Of a stretch of DNA of 64,000 nucleotides, positions 14,346-25,178 are shown in pieces; within the stretch, counting starts at the first letter, position 1, and each line of letters opens with the position of its first letter. The notes under the pieces were generated by a model. The model saw only the letters and a program-made list of their open reading frames with translations. It searched no databases and was not told the DNA's origin. This DNA is from Magicicada septendecula. Its lineage: Eukaryota > Arthropoda > Insecta > Hemiptera > Cicadidae. The position numbers were made by a program, and so were the translations under genes. The stretch spans positions 257,949,268 through 258,013,267 of the forward strand of contig CM068375.1 in assembly GCA_034769895.1 (NCBI GenBank), given 5' to 3'.

Positions 14346-15615
14346 CCTAAAACGAACTCAGTGCTGCCTTCCTTTTCTCTTCTATTCCTGATCTTCCTTA
14401 CTTTCCTTGTTTATTAAAAACGTAAAATTACTTAAACTTATCAACATTCCGAAAACATGAGTTTCAGTCTCTATCCCTTGGCCTCTTCTGCCTTTTTATC
14501 TATAGCAATAAATATAGATGAGAATAGATTTACAAAGTAGTCATACCGTTACATTGCAAGCTCGCATTACCGCGTATCTGAGACATTACCGTAAACTAAT
14601 TCTGCAATATAATTTTCATTGTAATCGTTATAACAAATACAATTTAATGACCAGTGTTTGTAATGTTGCGATTAAATCATTAACCTGCCTTCGTATACTA
14701 TAAGTACTGCTATATTTAACAGCCTACGTTAGATTCTAGTTAAAAATCATATAGTTCTTACAGCGTATGTAAAAGGTAATGTCTGTTTAATTCTGACAGT
14801 TTCAAAAAGTTGCAAATATATAAAAAAACCTTTCGTATCAGGAGAATTTTTCTGATATGCGTTTGAAACATTTTAGATATTGGCGTGGCCGTTTTAACGT
14901 ATATTAACGCAGTGTTCACTAATGAAGTATAATCTCCGATTAATTATAAGACGTGGGCGCTCGTTTATTATTCTTATCAACACCAAAGTTAAAGTAAGCA
15001 GTAGTAATCAAGTAAGTCGTCTTAAAGGAGGGCTTGAGTTGAAGAGCGGATCAATAAAAATTGATTGTCGAGTTCTACAGAGCTAGTGGTTGAAGGTAAT
15101 TAGTGCAAACCAGGCAATTCCGGTTGTTAGACTTCTCCTGGATAACACCCAACGCAGAAGCCAGGAACACATTGCATCTATATTTATAGGTGGAAGTAGG
15201 AAACTTCAAGCCCTCAAAGAAAGCGAAAAGGGGATTATTAGAAGTCCTTTTTATTATATTTCATTTTTACTAGTATAAATTGATACTACGTTTAGGAACA
15301 ACTTTATTTGGGTTGTCAACCATGACGTATTGATATTACAAGTACACCATATTACAGTACAGTCTAGATTCACCATTTGACGATACCGTGTTATAGAATG
15401 GGCCAACCTTTAGTGTTGTCAATAACGTGTGTTTGTCAACCGGAAAAATGCTGTTATTTAAAGTTCCGACCATGTGAACCTTTGAGTTAAACTAAATTTA
15501 TTTTAACAATATTTGTTGTCATTAATGTCGATGTTTGTTCATTCGCAATAAAAAGAGGCTTCCAAATTTCGAAACTAATTTTCTGACATAAGTCAAAACC
15601 ACCGATCTGCATTCG
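14346..15615. other. Anonymous flank of the LTR array
   Basis: AT-rich single-copy-looking sequence up to the array's target duplication. Small plus-strand frames at 14518-14703 and 15090-15278 have no motifs. Confidence 0.4.
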
Positions 15616-15620
15616 TAAGT
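15616..15620. other. Left target-site duplication (TAAGT)
   Basis: TAAGT immediately precedes the first LTR and is repeated at 45907-45911 just after the last LTR. The LTR/flank boundary is ambiguous by one T, so it could be read as a 4-bp TAAG duplication. Length 4-5 bp is typical of Ty3/gypsy integrases. Confidence 0.75.
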
Positions 15621-17194
15621 ATAAGGATTCTTTAAGCTCCACGTTTTTTTTGTGGCGTCAATTATGATTATTATTTTGAAAGAGCTCCACTCAAATTTAT
15701 ATTATTAATTATTACTTGGGCGCCAGAGCAGGAGATCTCAGGTTTGTTTATGAAATAATAACAAACTGTTCAGATACTAATATTTGTATTGTTAGATTCT
15801 TATCATTTAATAAACCTGAAACATAATCATTTATATCAACCTTATTCAATAATAACACCAAAATAGTATTAATAATTCTAGTTACGCTTCTTTTTGAATT
15901 TATATTATTTAAATAACATTCATAGGAGTTCTTAGTATATTCAATTTACTCCATTAACAAAATTAAATCATCGCTATCAATCAAACACACATATATGTAT
16001 ATCATCAATTCTTAACTGCTACGACTTCTATACTATTCAATATATATTTAATTATTTAATTCATCTATCATTTCAATAATTATTAGTATTGGTTTCTTAC
16101 TTTACTATATCATAATTCACCCAAACATGTCATCTAGCATAAATTGAATGTTTAGTATCTGAACATCGTGGGTCTTTTTAAAATGAGATGAGTTTATTGA
16201 GATATTAAATTTATGTTAATTGATTGTATTGTAATTTATAAGTGAGATATTGTTACTTGTGGCAGGATTCCTGACAGGCGAATGACGAATTGTATTCTTG
16301 CGTTAACTATCACACCACACTTTCACTGATCACGCTTTATTAACTTTCTTTAACCACATCACACGCTCGCGTTATTACCATACGTCACGCACAAATAAAT
16401 AATATACTTTTGTTGCAAATTACGCGCACAATTTAAATAGCTTCTTGTCCACACGTACTTTCGCGCACATATTTAAATAAAACTTCTTGATGACTGATAC
16501 TATTAAACCGAGAGAATATTGATTTGAACTTTGAGTAATTTAATTTGCTCACATCGAGTGACGCAGGTTTCACGTGTTTTGCGTGAATTTTAACTTAGAC
16601 TTCCCCGTTGTGGGCTCCGCGTGTTATTTTTATAGTTTCTTCAATTCTACCCTCACTACATCTTCTGTTGATCATTTCTCATTGGTCTTACATTCAAATA
16701 TTTGCCGGTATTTTTGAATGTATCCAGTCTGGTGTCGTATCTCTTTCGCGCTCACTACTGACGCTATTGGTGATTGGTTCCCAAAGTGCGGGCGATAATT
16801 TTACGCGGTTGTCCGTTACACACCTTAAAAAATGACGCGACTTTCTAAAATCGTCATATTTACTGGCGTGGCATCTTTTGTCTGTTGAAGGACACCGTAC
16901 CGTTAACCTAACGGTATATAGGCGTTTTTTGCTAGTTTTACACTACAAAACAATTTATGCGTTTACGACATGTAGGGTGTCTTAGGTCTATTGTACATAT
17001 TTTTGCCGGCGTCGGTCTGTCGCACTGCCAAGCCTCTTTAGATTCACTATTCAATTATAAATTTACTTAAAACTACGTACATTTCAATACTTTAATTTAT
17101 CATATATGGTTATATTTATCATTAATATTTGCTTACTTATTATAGGTATTTACATACATATTAAATTATGATACAGTTATACAGTATCGTTTCA
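15621..17194 (-). repeat. LTR 1 (outer, 3'-most in element orientation)
   Basis: 1,574 bp. In element orientation it starts TGAAACGATACTG and ends CCTTAT(A). It holds private variants relative to the other six, for example ATTATTAATT at 15702 versus ATTACTAATT, and CATTAACAAAATTAAATC near 15953. A TATA-like CCTATATACC lies on the minus strand at about 16913-16922 inside a 19-bp palindrome. The plus-strand 75-codon frame at 16608 recurs in all LTRs and is antisense noise. Confidence 0.9.
16898..16922 (-). promoter_or_regulatory. Candidate LTR core promoter with palindrome
   Basis: TACCGTTA-ACC-TAACGGTA is a perfect 8-bp-arm palindrome (16898-16916) that abuts TATATA, read on the minus strand as CCTATATACCG. 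It sits mid-LTR with gag downstream on the same strand, so it is placed as expected for a U3/R promoter. Conserved in all seven LTRs. Promoter function is inferred from position and TATA sequence only. Confidence 0.4.
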
Positions 17195-17204
17195 TTTGTC
17201 CCCC
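17195..17204 (-). other. Polypurine tract of unit 1
   Basis: Minus strand GGGGGACAAA directly precedes the LTR start TGAAAC. This is the position and composition expected of the plus-strand primer of reverse transcription. The same tract is found at each internal-region/LTR junction except at the outer end 45906, where the flank begins. Confidence 0.75.
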
Positions 17205-17250
17205 GAAATGATTCCAATAATTGTTTTATATAATTTGTGGAATCATTTCG
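17204..17250 (-). other. 13-bp perfect inverted repeat beside the polypurine tract
   Basis: CGAAATGATTCCA (17204-17216) and TGGAATCATTTCG (17238-17250) form a perfect 13-bp stem with a 21-nt AT-rich loop, overlapping the PPT by one base. It is present in all six internal regions (about +10 to +56 from each LTR end). It could be an RNA hairpin in the 3' region of the transcript. Function unknown. Confidence 0.8.
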
Positions 17251-17790
17251 TATGCCTCTAACAGCACAACCATTCAATGAAAGTTACACTTTTGGTATGA
17301 CACACTTTAACAATACGGTCAAAACCGGTCCCCTTAGCTAGTCACTCTCGCTTTCGCTCGGAGGGTTTACGCGGTGATACATATCTTACCACCCTTACTT
17401 CTAATTTACATAACATTACTTTCTCATACCCTCGCTTACTCGCTACGTTAACACACATTTTAAACAATCACTATCACTTTCTAAGATTTAAGTTACTTTC
17501 TCTCCTTATCGTATAACATTCGATTACTATTTTTAAAATTTTGTCCATTTAGTTCTAACATCAAATTTCCTTGTATCTTCTTTACATACATAATATTTAA
17601 GTTATGTTAATTACATATAAATATTAATACACTTTATCCATATCAAGTTAAATTGATTACATAAATTTTTTTTTTCATTAATTTTGTTACGTACAAAATG
17701 TTTCATATTAAGTTAAGTTGCATACAAATTAGTTTATGTTAAGGAATTTTAATATTATTTATTTTCAAATTCCGTATTAATTATAATGAC
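17251..17790 (-). other. Non-coding 3' internal region, no env
   Basis: About 540 bp of AT-rich sequence between the integrase stop and the inverted repeat. No envelope-like ORF or other coding frame is visible in any of the six units. Confidence 0.6.
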
Positions 17791-18357
17791 TCATCCATGG
17801 TAGTATGGCTTCATCTGCCTGACGTTGAAAATGCCTCGCACCGATTCAAGGTCGTCGACCTCAGCTACCACGTATGTTGCACCCCCTTTGACCTCCTTGA
17901 CCTTGTATGGGCCTTCGTAGAGCTCACAAAATTTTGCAGTGATTTTATTTGTTAACTCAGAGATCGGGTTAGTTCTGATCAGCACCAGGTCTCCAATATT
18001 GAACTTCAGCTGCATTTTCCCTTCATTATGTTTCCTCGCTCTCTTCTCACCCTTTCTTTTCAAATTTTGGTAGAGTTCGCCTGGGTTTACCTTCCTTTCG
18101 TCCTTCATCAGTTCTTTGTCAACGTACATCTCCCACACTCTTTTTGGTTTCCGACCCCAATGAGCCTGATGTGGTGTCATCTCGATTGTATCGTGATATG
18201 TTTCATTGATACACTTTTCTACCAATCGAATATATTTAGCCCACTTTGTGTGGTGTCCACCCACCAGTATTCGAAACATATTCCCTAGCTGTCTGTTTAC
18301 CCTTTCCGCTAGGTTCGTACATGGGTTCCGAATAGCAGTGTACTTCGGTTTAATCCC
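17791..18357 (-). pseudogene. Integrase C-terminal remnant, unit 1
   Basis: 188 codons remain open from GIKPKYT (18357) to the stop. The fragment starts inside the DDE core: the Glu in NLAERVNRQLG is the likely third catalytic residue. It continues through an HTKWAKYI helix and a C-terminal domain with FNIGDLVLIR and YEGPYKVKEV, typical of the Ty3/gypsy GPY/F region, ending MKPYYHG. The zinc-binding N-terminus and both catalytic Asp are deleted, so it cannot integrate DNA. The in-frame TAA just upstream of GIKPK, at the deletion junction, separates it from the protease remnant. Confidence 0.88.
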
Positions 18358-18608
18358 ATTTTATTTCTGTTTTTATTAAACCATTCTCTAGAAATTGCAT
18401 TAATCTGGGACCCAGTATCAAGTAAAGAAATAACCGGTACCCCATTTAGATATAACTCCACTTCCGGACATTTCAATCTTCGTGTTCTTATCGTCTCTTT
18501 ACCCTCTTCTAATAGGTCATCCCTTACGTCTACAAATGTTGTGCTAATTTCCTTATAACTACGTACTAAATCTACCTTATCACTACGTGGAACCCTACTC
18601 AGTTTTTT
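18309..18608 (-). pseudogene. Protease remnant reached by -1 frameshift, unit 1
   Basis: The -1 frame relative to gag runs 99 codons from the slippery site to TAG at 18309. It carries LLDTGSQINAISREW, the aspartic protease active site with its flanking strand, about residues 62-76. After REWF it enters junction sequence (about 18374-18386) where the rest of protease, RT, RNase H and most of integrase are missing; the last ~20 residues are out-of-frame integrase sequence. Only one monomer's first half is present, so no active enzyme is expected. Confidence 0.85.
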
Positions 18609-20298
18609 GAATTAGGATATTGTGTATTTGGGCTTGTTGTTTGTCCTTGAGCTTGACTAGTACTTGCGACGGCGTTGACCTGCGCCTCGTATACGTGCTT
18701 CTGTGGTCCCTTGTTTACGTCCCGTCGACCGTGCTCATTATTATTCTGCACCCGGATCCGCCATGAGTTATTACCGTTATCCGCCGGCCTTTCTGCCCTC
18801 CTATTCTGCCACGGGCGATTTGTACTCTCTTCTTCTCGTTTTACCTGCGGTCGTTCTACTGTATTCATACTTCGCATTGCTGTAAACTCCATCAATAACA
18901 TTTGGAATTCGGCAATATTACTGACTCCTCTAGTGATAGTAGCGACAGCTATATCGTGGTGGTAATGGCGTGCTAACTTCCTTATCAGGTGTTGCTCAGA
19001 TATGGGTGGAATCAGTTGACGATTTTGTAATATACATCTTTCCATGTATTGAACCATGCTCAATCCACTCTCATATCTGTACTTCCCGAATTCCAGCCGG
19101 TCACGCACCTCTTCTTGTACCATTTGTTTCCAATACTTCGCAATGAATGCGTTCTGGAACTCTTGAAATGTATTAATATCATTTCGTATTAACCGCCACC
19201 ATATCGCTGCTTCACCTTCTAGATGTCTCGCGACCCAGTTTACCCCCTCGTTCGCGTAATACTCCTTCCGGATCTCCTCCAACTCCTTTATGAATTCCAT
19301 GGGGTATTCCCCTTCCCCGTTGAACGACACACTCTTCAGATGCTCCACCGTGATACTGCGTTGCACTGGTACAGCTCCCAACTGCGCAAATCTCGCTCTC
19401 ACGTCTTCTTTTACCTGAGTTAATCGTCCATCCACTTCTACACAATTATTTTCGTATCGTTCTGTGAGTCTTTGTATCTGCTCTGTAGTTACATCTCTTA
19501 CCTCATTTATTTCACGGGTAACTTCTTGTCTGTGTTGCTGAACTTGGTCTTCTTGTTTCTTATTATTTCGATCTACCTTTTTAGTTAGCTTGTTAATTTC
19601 TAGTGCGACTTCTCGCGTGTGCCGGATTATCTGTTCTTTTCTCTCCAGTTGTTCGTTCACGTGCGTTTGAAATGTTTTCATCTCTTCATTTACCACTTCC
19701 TTTGCTTCCGATCTCACTTTTGTTGATAATTCTTGGTTCTCGCGCCTAATCTCACTAAGCTGTTGTTCTACTTGCAATCTGTGCTCGTTTAACTGTTGTG
19801 TCATGTACTGTTCAATATCCGTCTTTAATTGTATATTGTTTTCATGCATGCTCTCTTTAACATCTTCAATTCTTTTTTCTAGCTGCTTGGTATTTTCTGC
19901 CAGTTTTCCGTCAAGTGTTGCGTTAATTTTTCTTCCAATTTTTCCGTCCGTTTATTGTTTTCTGTCATTTGTTTTGTTATTTTTCCTGTTGTCTGTTTAT
20001 TGGTTTCCGTTATTTGTTGTTTTAATTGTTGTAGCATTGTGACTATGTCCATGTTTGTTATTGTATGTTGTGTTGCGCTGGTTACGTTTTCTTCTGCCCG
20101 TCCCCTTGCCTCTGAAGGAACCGGTGCGGTTTCGTTATCGGTTAGTTCGTCAAGTATTCCCGTCTCTCCCATCTGGTTATTAACTTCGAACTCCCCTTCA
20201 TCACTATCATTGGTAATATAGTTACTTGCCATTTTTACTTCACTATTTATATGTCTATTAAAATTCCTTAATTCTCTAGTTTTACTTCTAGTTAACAT
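18599..20298 (-). pseudogene. Gag, frameshifted (unit 1)
   Basis: Same protein as the intact 567-codon gag of units 5 and 6, broken by one missing T on the plus strand in the run at about 19903-19908 (four Ts instead of five). The first 131 or so codons then end in an aberrant tail (ENWQKIPSS), and codons from Met151 remain open for 416 residues. A further in-frame 3-bp loss near 19608 removes one Glu from the coiled coil. The C-terminal part holds the capsid-like core with AAIWWRLIRNDINTFQEF. Confidence 0.9.
18602..18608 (-). promoter_or_regulatory. Canonical -1 ribosomal frameshift heptamer, unit 1
   Basis: Minus strand A AAA AAC is in the correct phase (gag codons TCA AAA AAC) directly before the gag stop TGA. 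Slipping back one base continues into the protease frame (AAA AAA CTG). It is intact in all six units: 23382-23388, 28163-28169, 32952-32958, 37741-37747 and 42531-42537. A downstream stimulatory RNA structure was not modelled. Confidence 0.85.
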
Positions 20299-20398
20299 TA
20301 ATTTTAAATTTTTATATTCTATTTCTTATTCTCTACTCATCTCATTTTACCGAGCTTACCTAATTTTATAATCAAGCTCCACTAGTTGGGCGGCAAAT
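20299..20398 (-). other. 5' leader and candidate primer-binding region, unit 1
   Basis: 100 bp between the LTR end and the gag ATG. It begins ATTTGCCGCCCAACTAG on the minus strand. The GCCGCCCAAC piece is similar, but not identical, to lysine-tRNA-type primer sites (TGGCGCCCAAC). The primer tRNA is not settled. Confidence 0.35.
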
Positions 20399-21974
20399 AT
20401 AAGGATTCTTTAAGCTCCACGTTTTTTTTTTGTGGCGTCAATTATGATTATTATTTTGAAAGAGCTCCACTCAAATTTATATTACTAATTATTACTTGGG
20501 CGCCAGAGCAGGAGATCTCAGGTTTGTTTATGAAATAATAACAAACTGTTCAGATACTAATATTTGTATTGTTAGATTCTTATCATTTAATAAATCTGAA
20601 ACATAATCATTTATATCAACCTTATTCAATAATAACACCAAAATAGTATTAATAATTCTAGTTACGCTTCTTTTTGAATTTATATTATTTAAATAACATT
20701 CATAGGAGTTCTTAGTATATTCAATTTACTCCACTAACAAATTTAAATCATCGCTATCAATCAAACACACATATATGTATATCATCAATTCTTAACTGCT
20801 ACGACTTCTATACTATTCAATATATATTTAATTATTTAATTCATCTATCATTTCAATAATTATTAGTATTGGTTTCTTACTTTACTATATCATAATTCAC
20901 CCAAACATGTCATCTAGCATAAATTGAATGTTTAGTATCTGAACATCGTGGGTCTTTTTAAAATGAGATGAGTTTATTGAGATATTAAATTTATGTTAAT
21001 TGATTGTATTGTAATTTATAAGTGAGATATTGTTACTTGTGGCAGGATTCCTGACAGGCGAATGACGAATTGTATTCTTGCGTTAACTATCACACCACAC
21101 TTTCACTGATCACGCTTTATTAACTTTCTTTAACCACATCACACGCTCGCGTTATTACCATACGTCACGCACAAATAAATAATATACTTTTGTTGCAAAT
21201 TACGCGCACAATTTAAATAGCTTCTTGTCCACACGTACTTTCGCGCACATATTTAAATAAAACTTCTTGATGACTGATACTATTAAACCGAGAGAATATT
21301 GATTTGAACTTTGAGTAATTTAATTTGCTCACATCGAGTGACGCAGGTTTCACGTGTTTTGCGTGAATTTTAACTTAGACTTCCCCGTTGTGGGCTCCGC
21401 GTGTTATTTTTATAGTTTCTTCAATTCTACCCTCACTACATCTTCTGTTGATCATTTCTCATTGGTCTTACATTCAAATATTTGCCGGTATTTTTGAATG
21501 TATCCAGTCTGGTGTCGTATCTCTTTCGCGCTCACTACTGACGCTATTGGTGATTGGTTCCCAAAGTGCGGGCGATAATTTTACGCGGTTGTCCGTTACA
21601 CACCTTAAAAAATGACGCGACTTTCTAAAATCGTCATATTTACTGGCGTGGCATCTTTTGTCTGTTGAAGGACACCGTACCGTTAACCTAACGGTATATA
21701 GGCGTTTTTTGCTAGTTTTACACTACAAAACAATTTATGCGTTTACGACATGTAGGGTGTCTTAGGTCTATTGTACATATTTTTGCCGGCGTCGGTCTGT
21801 CGCACTGCCAAGCCTCTTTAGATTCACTATTCAATTATAAATTTACTTAAAACTACGTACATTTCAATACTTTAATTTATCATATATGGTTATATTTATC
21901 ATTAATATTTGCTTACTTATTATAGGTATTTACATACATATTAAATTATGATACAGTTATACAGTATCGTTTCA
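20399..21974 (-). repeat. LTR 2
   Basis: 1,576 bp. Shares with LTR1 the GCCAAGCCTC and TTACTTAAAACTACG variants (21806-21857), which separates units 1-2 from the rest. Confidence 0.9.
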
Positions 21975-22570
21975 TTTGTCCCCCGAAATGATTCCAATAA
22001 TTGTTTTATATAATTTGTGGAATCATTTCGTATGCCTCTAACAGCACAACCATTCAATGAAAGTTACACTTTTGGTATGACACACTTTAACAATACGGTC
22101 AAAACCGGTCCCCTTAGCTAGTCACTCTCGCTTTCGCTCGGAGGGTTTACGCGGTGATACATATCTTACCACCCTTACTTCTAATTTACATAACATTACT
22201 TTCTCATACCCTCGCTTACTCGCTACGTTAACACACATTTTAAACAATCACTATCACTTTCTAAGATTTAAGTTACTTTCTCTCCTTATCGTATAACATT
22301 CGATTACTATTTTTAAAATTTTGTCCATTTAGTTCTAACATCAAATTTCCTTGTATCTTCTTTACATACATAATATTTAAGTTATGTTAATTACATATAA
22401 ATATTAATACACTTTATCCATATCAAGTTAAATTGATTACATAAATTTTTTTTTTCATTAATTTTGTTACGTACAAAATGTTTCATATTAAGTTAAGTTG
22501 CATACAAATTTGTTTATGTTAAGGAATTTTAATATTATTTATTTTCAAATTCCGTATTAATTATAATGAC

Positions 22571-23137
22571 TCATCCATGGTAGTATGGCTTCATCTGCCT
22601 GACGTTGAAAATGCCTCGCACCGATTCAAGGTCGTCGACCTCAGCTACCACGTATGTTGCACCCCCTTTGACCTCCTTGACCTTGTATGGGCCTTCGTAG
22701 AGCTCACAAAATTTTGCAGTGATTTTATTTGTTAACTCAGAGATCGGGTTAGTTCTGATCAGCACCAGGTCTCCAATATTGAACTTCAGCTGCATTTTCC
22801 CTTCATTATGTTTCCTCGCTCTCTTCTCACCCTTTCTTTTCAAATTTTGGTAGAGTTCGCCTGGGTTTACCTTCCTTTCGTCCTTCATCAGTTCTTTGTC
22901 AACGTACATCTCCCACACTCTTTTTGGTTTCCGACCCCAACGAGCCTGATGTGGTGTCATCTCGATTGTATCGTGATATGTTTCATTGATACACTTTTCT
23001 ACCAATCGAATATATTTAGCCCACTTTGTGTGGTGTCCACCCACCAGTATTCGAAACATATTCCCTAGCTGTCTGTTTACCCTTTCCGCTAGGTTCGTAC
23101 ATGGGTTCCGAATAGCAGTGTACTTCGGTTTAATCCC
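22571..23137 (-). pseudogene. Integrase C-terminal remnant, unit 2
   Basis: Nearly identical to unit 1; one visible replacement (His to Arg in the TPHQAxW motif). Same truncation inside the catalytic core, same GPY/F-like tail, same loss of the first two catalytic Asp. Confidence 0.88.
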
Positions 23138-23388
23138 ATTTTATTTCTGTTTTTATTAAACCATTCTCTAGAAATTGCATTAATCTGGGACCCAGTATCA
23201 AGTAAAGAAATAACCGGTACCCCATTTAGATATAACTCCACTTCCGGACATTTCAATCTTCGTGTTCTTATCGTCTCTTTACCCTCTTCTAATAGGTCAT
23301 CCCTTACGTCTACAAATGTTGTGCTAATTTCCTTATAACTACGTACTAAATCTACCTTATCACTACGTGGAACCCTACTCAGTTTTTT
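23089..23388 (-). pseudogene. Protease remnant in -1 frame, unit 2
   Basis: 99 codons with DTGSQ, the same junction sequence as unit 1, and an intact slippery heptamer at 23382-23388. Confidence 0.85.
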
Positions 23389-25078
23389 GAATTAGGATAT
23401 TGTGTATTTGGGCTTGTTGTTTGTCCTTGAGCTTGACTAGTACTTGCGACGGCGTTGACCTGCGCCTCGTATACGTGCTTCTGTGGTCCCTTGTTTACGT
23501 CCCGTCGACCGTGCTCATTATTATTCTGCACCCGGATCCGCCATGAGTTATTACCGTTATCCGCCGGCCTTTCTGCCCTCCTATTCTGCCACGGGCGATT
23601 TGTACTCTCTTCTTCTCGTTTTACCTGCGGTCGTTCTACTGTATTCATACTTCGCATTGCTGTAAACTCCATCAATAACATTTGGAATTCGGCAATATTA
23701 CTGACTCCTCTAGTGATAGTAGCGACAGCTATATCGTGGTGGTAATGGCGTGCTAACTTCCTTATCAGGTGTTGCTCAGATATGGGTGGAATCAGTTGAC
23801 GATTTTGTAATATACATCTTTCCATGTATTGAACCATGCTCAATCCACTCTCATATCTGTACTTCCCGAATTCCAGCCGGTCACGCACCTCTTCTTGTAC
23901 CATTTGTTTCCAATACTTCGCAATGAATGCGTTCTGGAACTCTTGAAATGTATTAATATCATTTCGTATTAACCGCCACCATATCGCTGCTTCACCTTCT
24001 AGATGTCTCGCGACCCAGTTTACCCCCTCGTTCGCGTAATACTCCTTCCGGATCTCCTCCAACTCCTTTATGAATTCCATGGGGTATTCCCCTTCCCCGT
24101 TGAACGACACACTCTTCAGATGCTCCACCGTGATACTGCGTTGCACTGGTACAGCTCCCAACTGCGCAAATCTCGCTCTCACGTCTTCTTTTACCTGAGT
24201 TAATCGTCCATCCACTTCTACACAATTATTTTCGTATCGTTCTGTGAGTCTTTGTATCTGCTCTGTAGTTACATCTCTTACCTCATTTATTTCACGGGTA
24301 ACTTCTTGTCTGTGTTGCTGAACTTGGTCTTCTTGTTTCTTATTATTTCGATCTACCTTTTTAGTTAGCTTGTTAATTTCTAGTGCGACTTCTCGCGTGT
24401 GCCGGATTATCTGTTCTTTTCTCTCCAGTTGTTCGTTCACGTGCGTTTGAAATGTTTTCATCTCTTCATTTACCACTTCCTTTGCTTCCGATCTCACTTT
24501 TGTTGATAATTCTTGGTTCTCGCGCCTAATCTCACTAAGCTGTTGTTCTACTTGCAATCTGTGCTCGTTTAACTGTTGTGTCATGTACTGTTCAATATCC
24601 GTCTTTAATTGTATATTGTTTTCATGCATGCTCTCTTTAACATCTTCAATTCTTTTTTCTAGCTGCTTGGTATTTTCTGCCAGTTTTCCGTCAAGTGTTG
24701 CGTTAATTTTTCTTCCAATTTTTCCGTCCGTTTATTGTTTTCTGTCATTTGTTTTGTTATTTTTCCTGTTGTCTGTTTATTGGTTTCCGTTATTTGTTGT
24801 TTTAATTGTTGTAGCATTGTGACTATGTCCATGTTTGTTATTGTATGTTGTGTTGCGCTGGTTACGTTTTCTTCTGCCCGTCCCCTTGCCTCTGAAGGAA
24901 CCGGTGCGGTTTCGTTATCGGTTAGTTCGTCAAGTATTCCCGTCTCTCCCATCTGGTTATTAACTTCGAACTCCCCTTCATCACTATCATTGGTAATATA
25001 GTTACTTGCCATTTTTACTTCACTATTTATATGTCTATTAAAATTCCTTAATTCTCTAGTTTTACTTCTAGTTAACAT
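23379..25078 (-). pseudogene. Gag, frameshifted (unit 2)
   Basis: Carries the same one-base loss as unit 1 near 24683-24688 and the same 3-bp in-frame loss near 24388. The two shared indels show units 1 and 2 come from one another or from a common unit. Coiled coil and capsid-like core otherwise intact. Confidence 0.9.
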
Positions 25079-25178
25079 TAATTTTAAATTTTTATATTCT
25101 ATTTCTTATTCTCTACTCATCTCATTTTACTGAGCTTACCTAATTTTATAATCAAGCTCCACTAGTTGGGCGGCAAAT

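Noticed and set aside
16608..16835. 75-codon plus-strand ORF repeated almost unchanged in all seven LTRs
   Set aside because: It is antisense within the LTR, and its conservation is explained by the near identity of the LTRs. No family motif.
17251..17790. Possible env gene after integrase
   Set aside because: No long frame, signal peptide or membrane segment in any unit.
18675..20221. Plus-strand ORFs of 60-139 codons opposite gag in each unit
   Set aside because: Shadow frames of the gag coding strand. They follow the gag sequence and gain or lose length with its frameshift.
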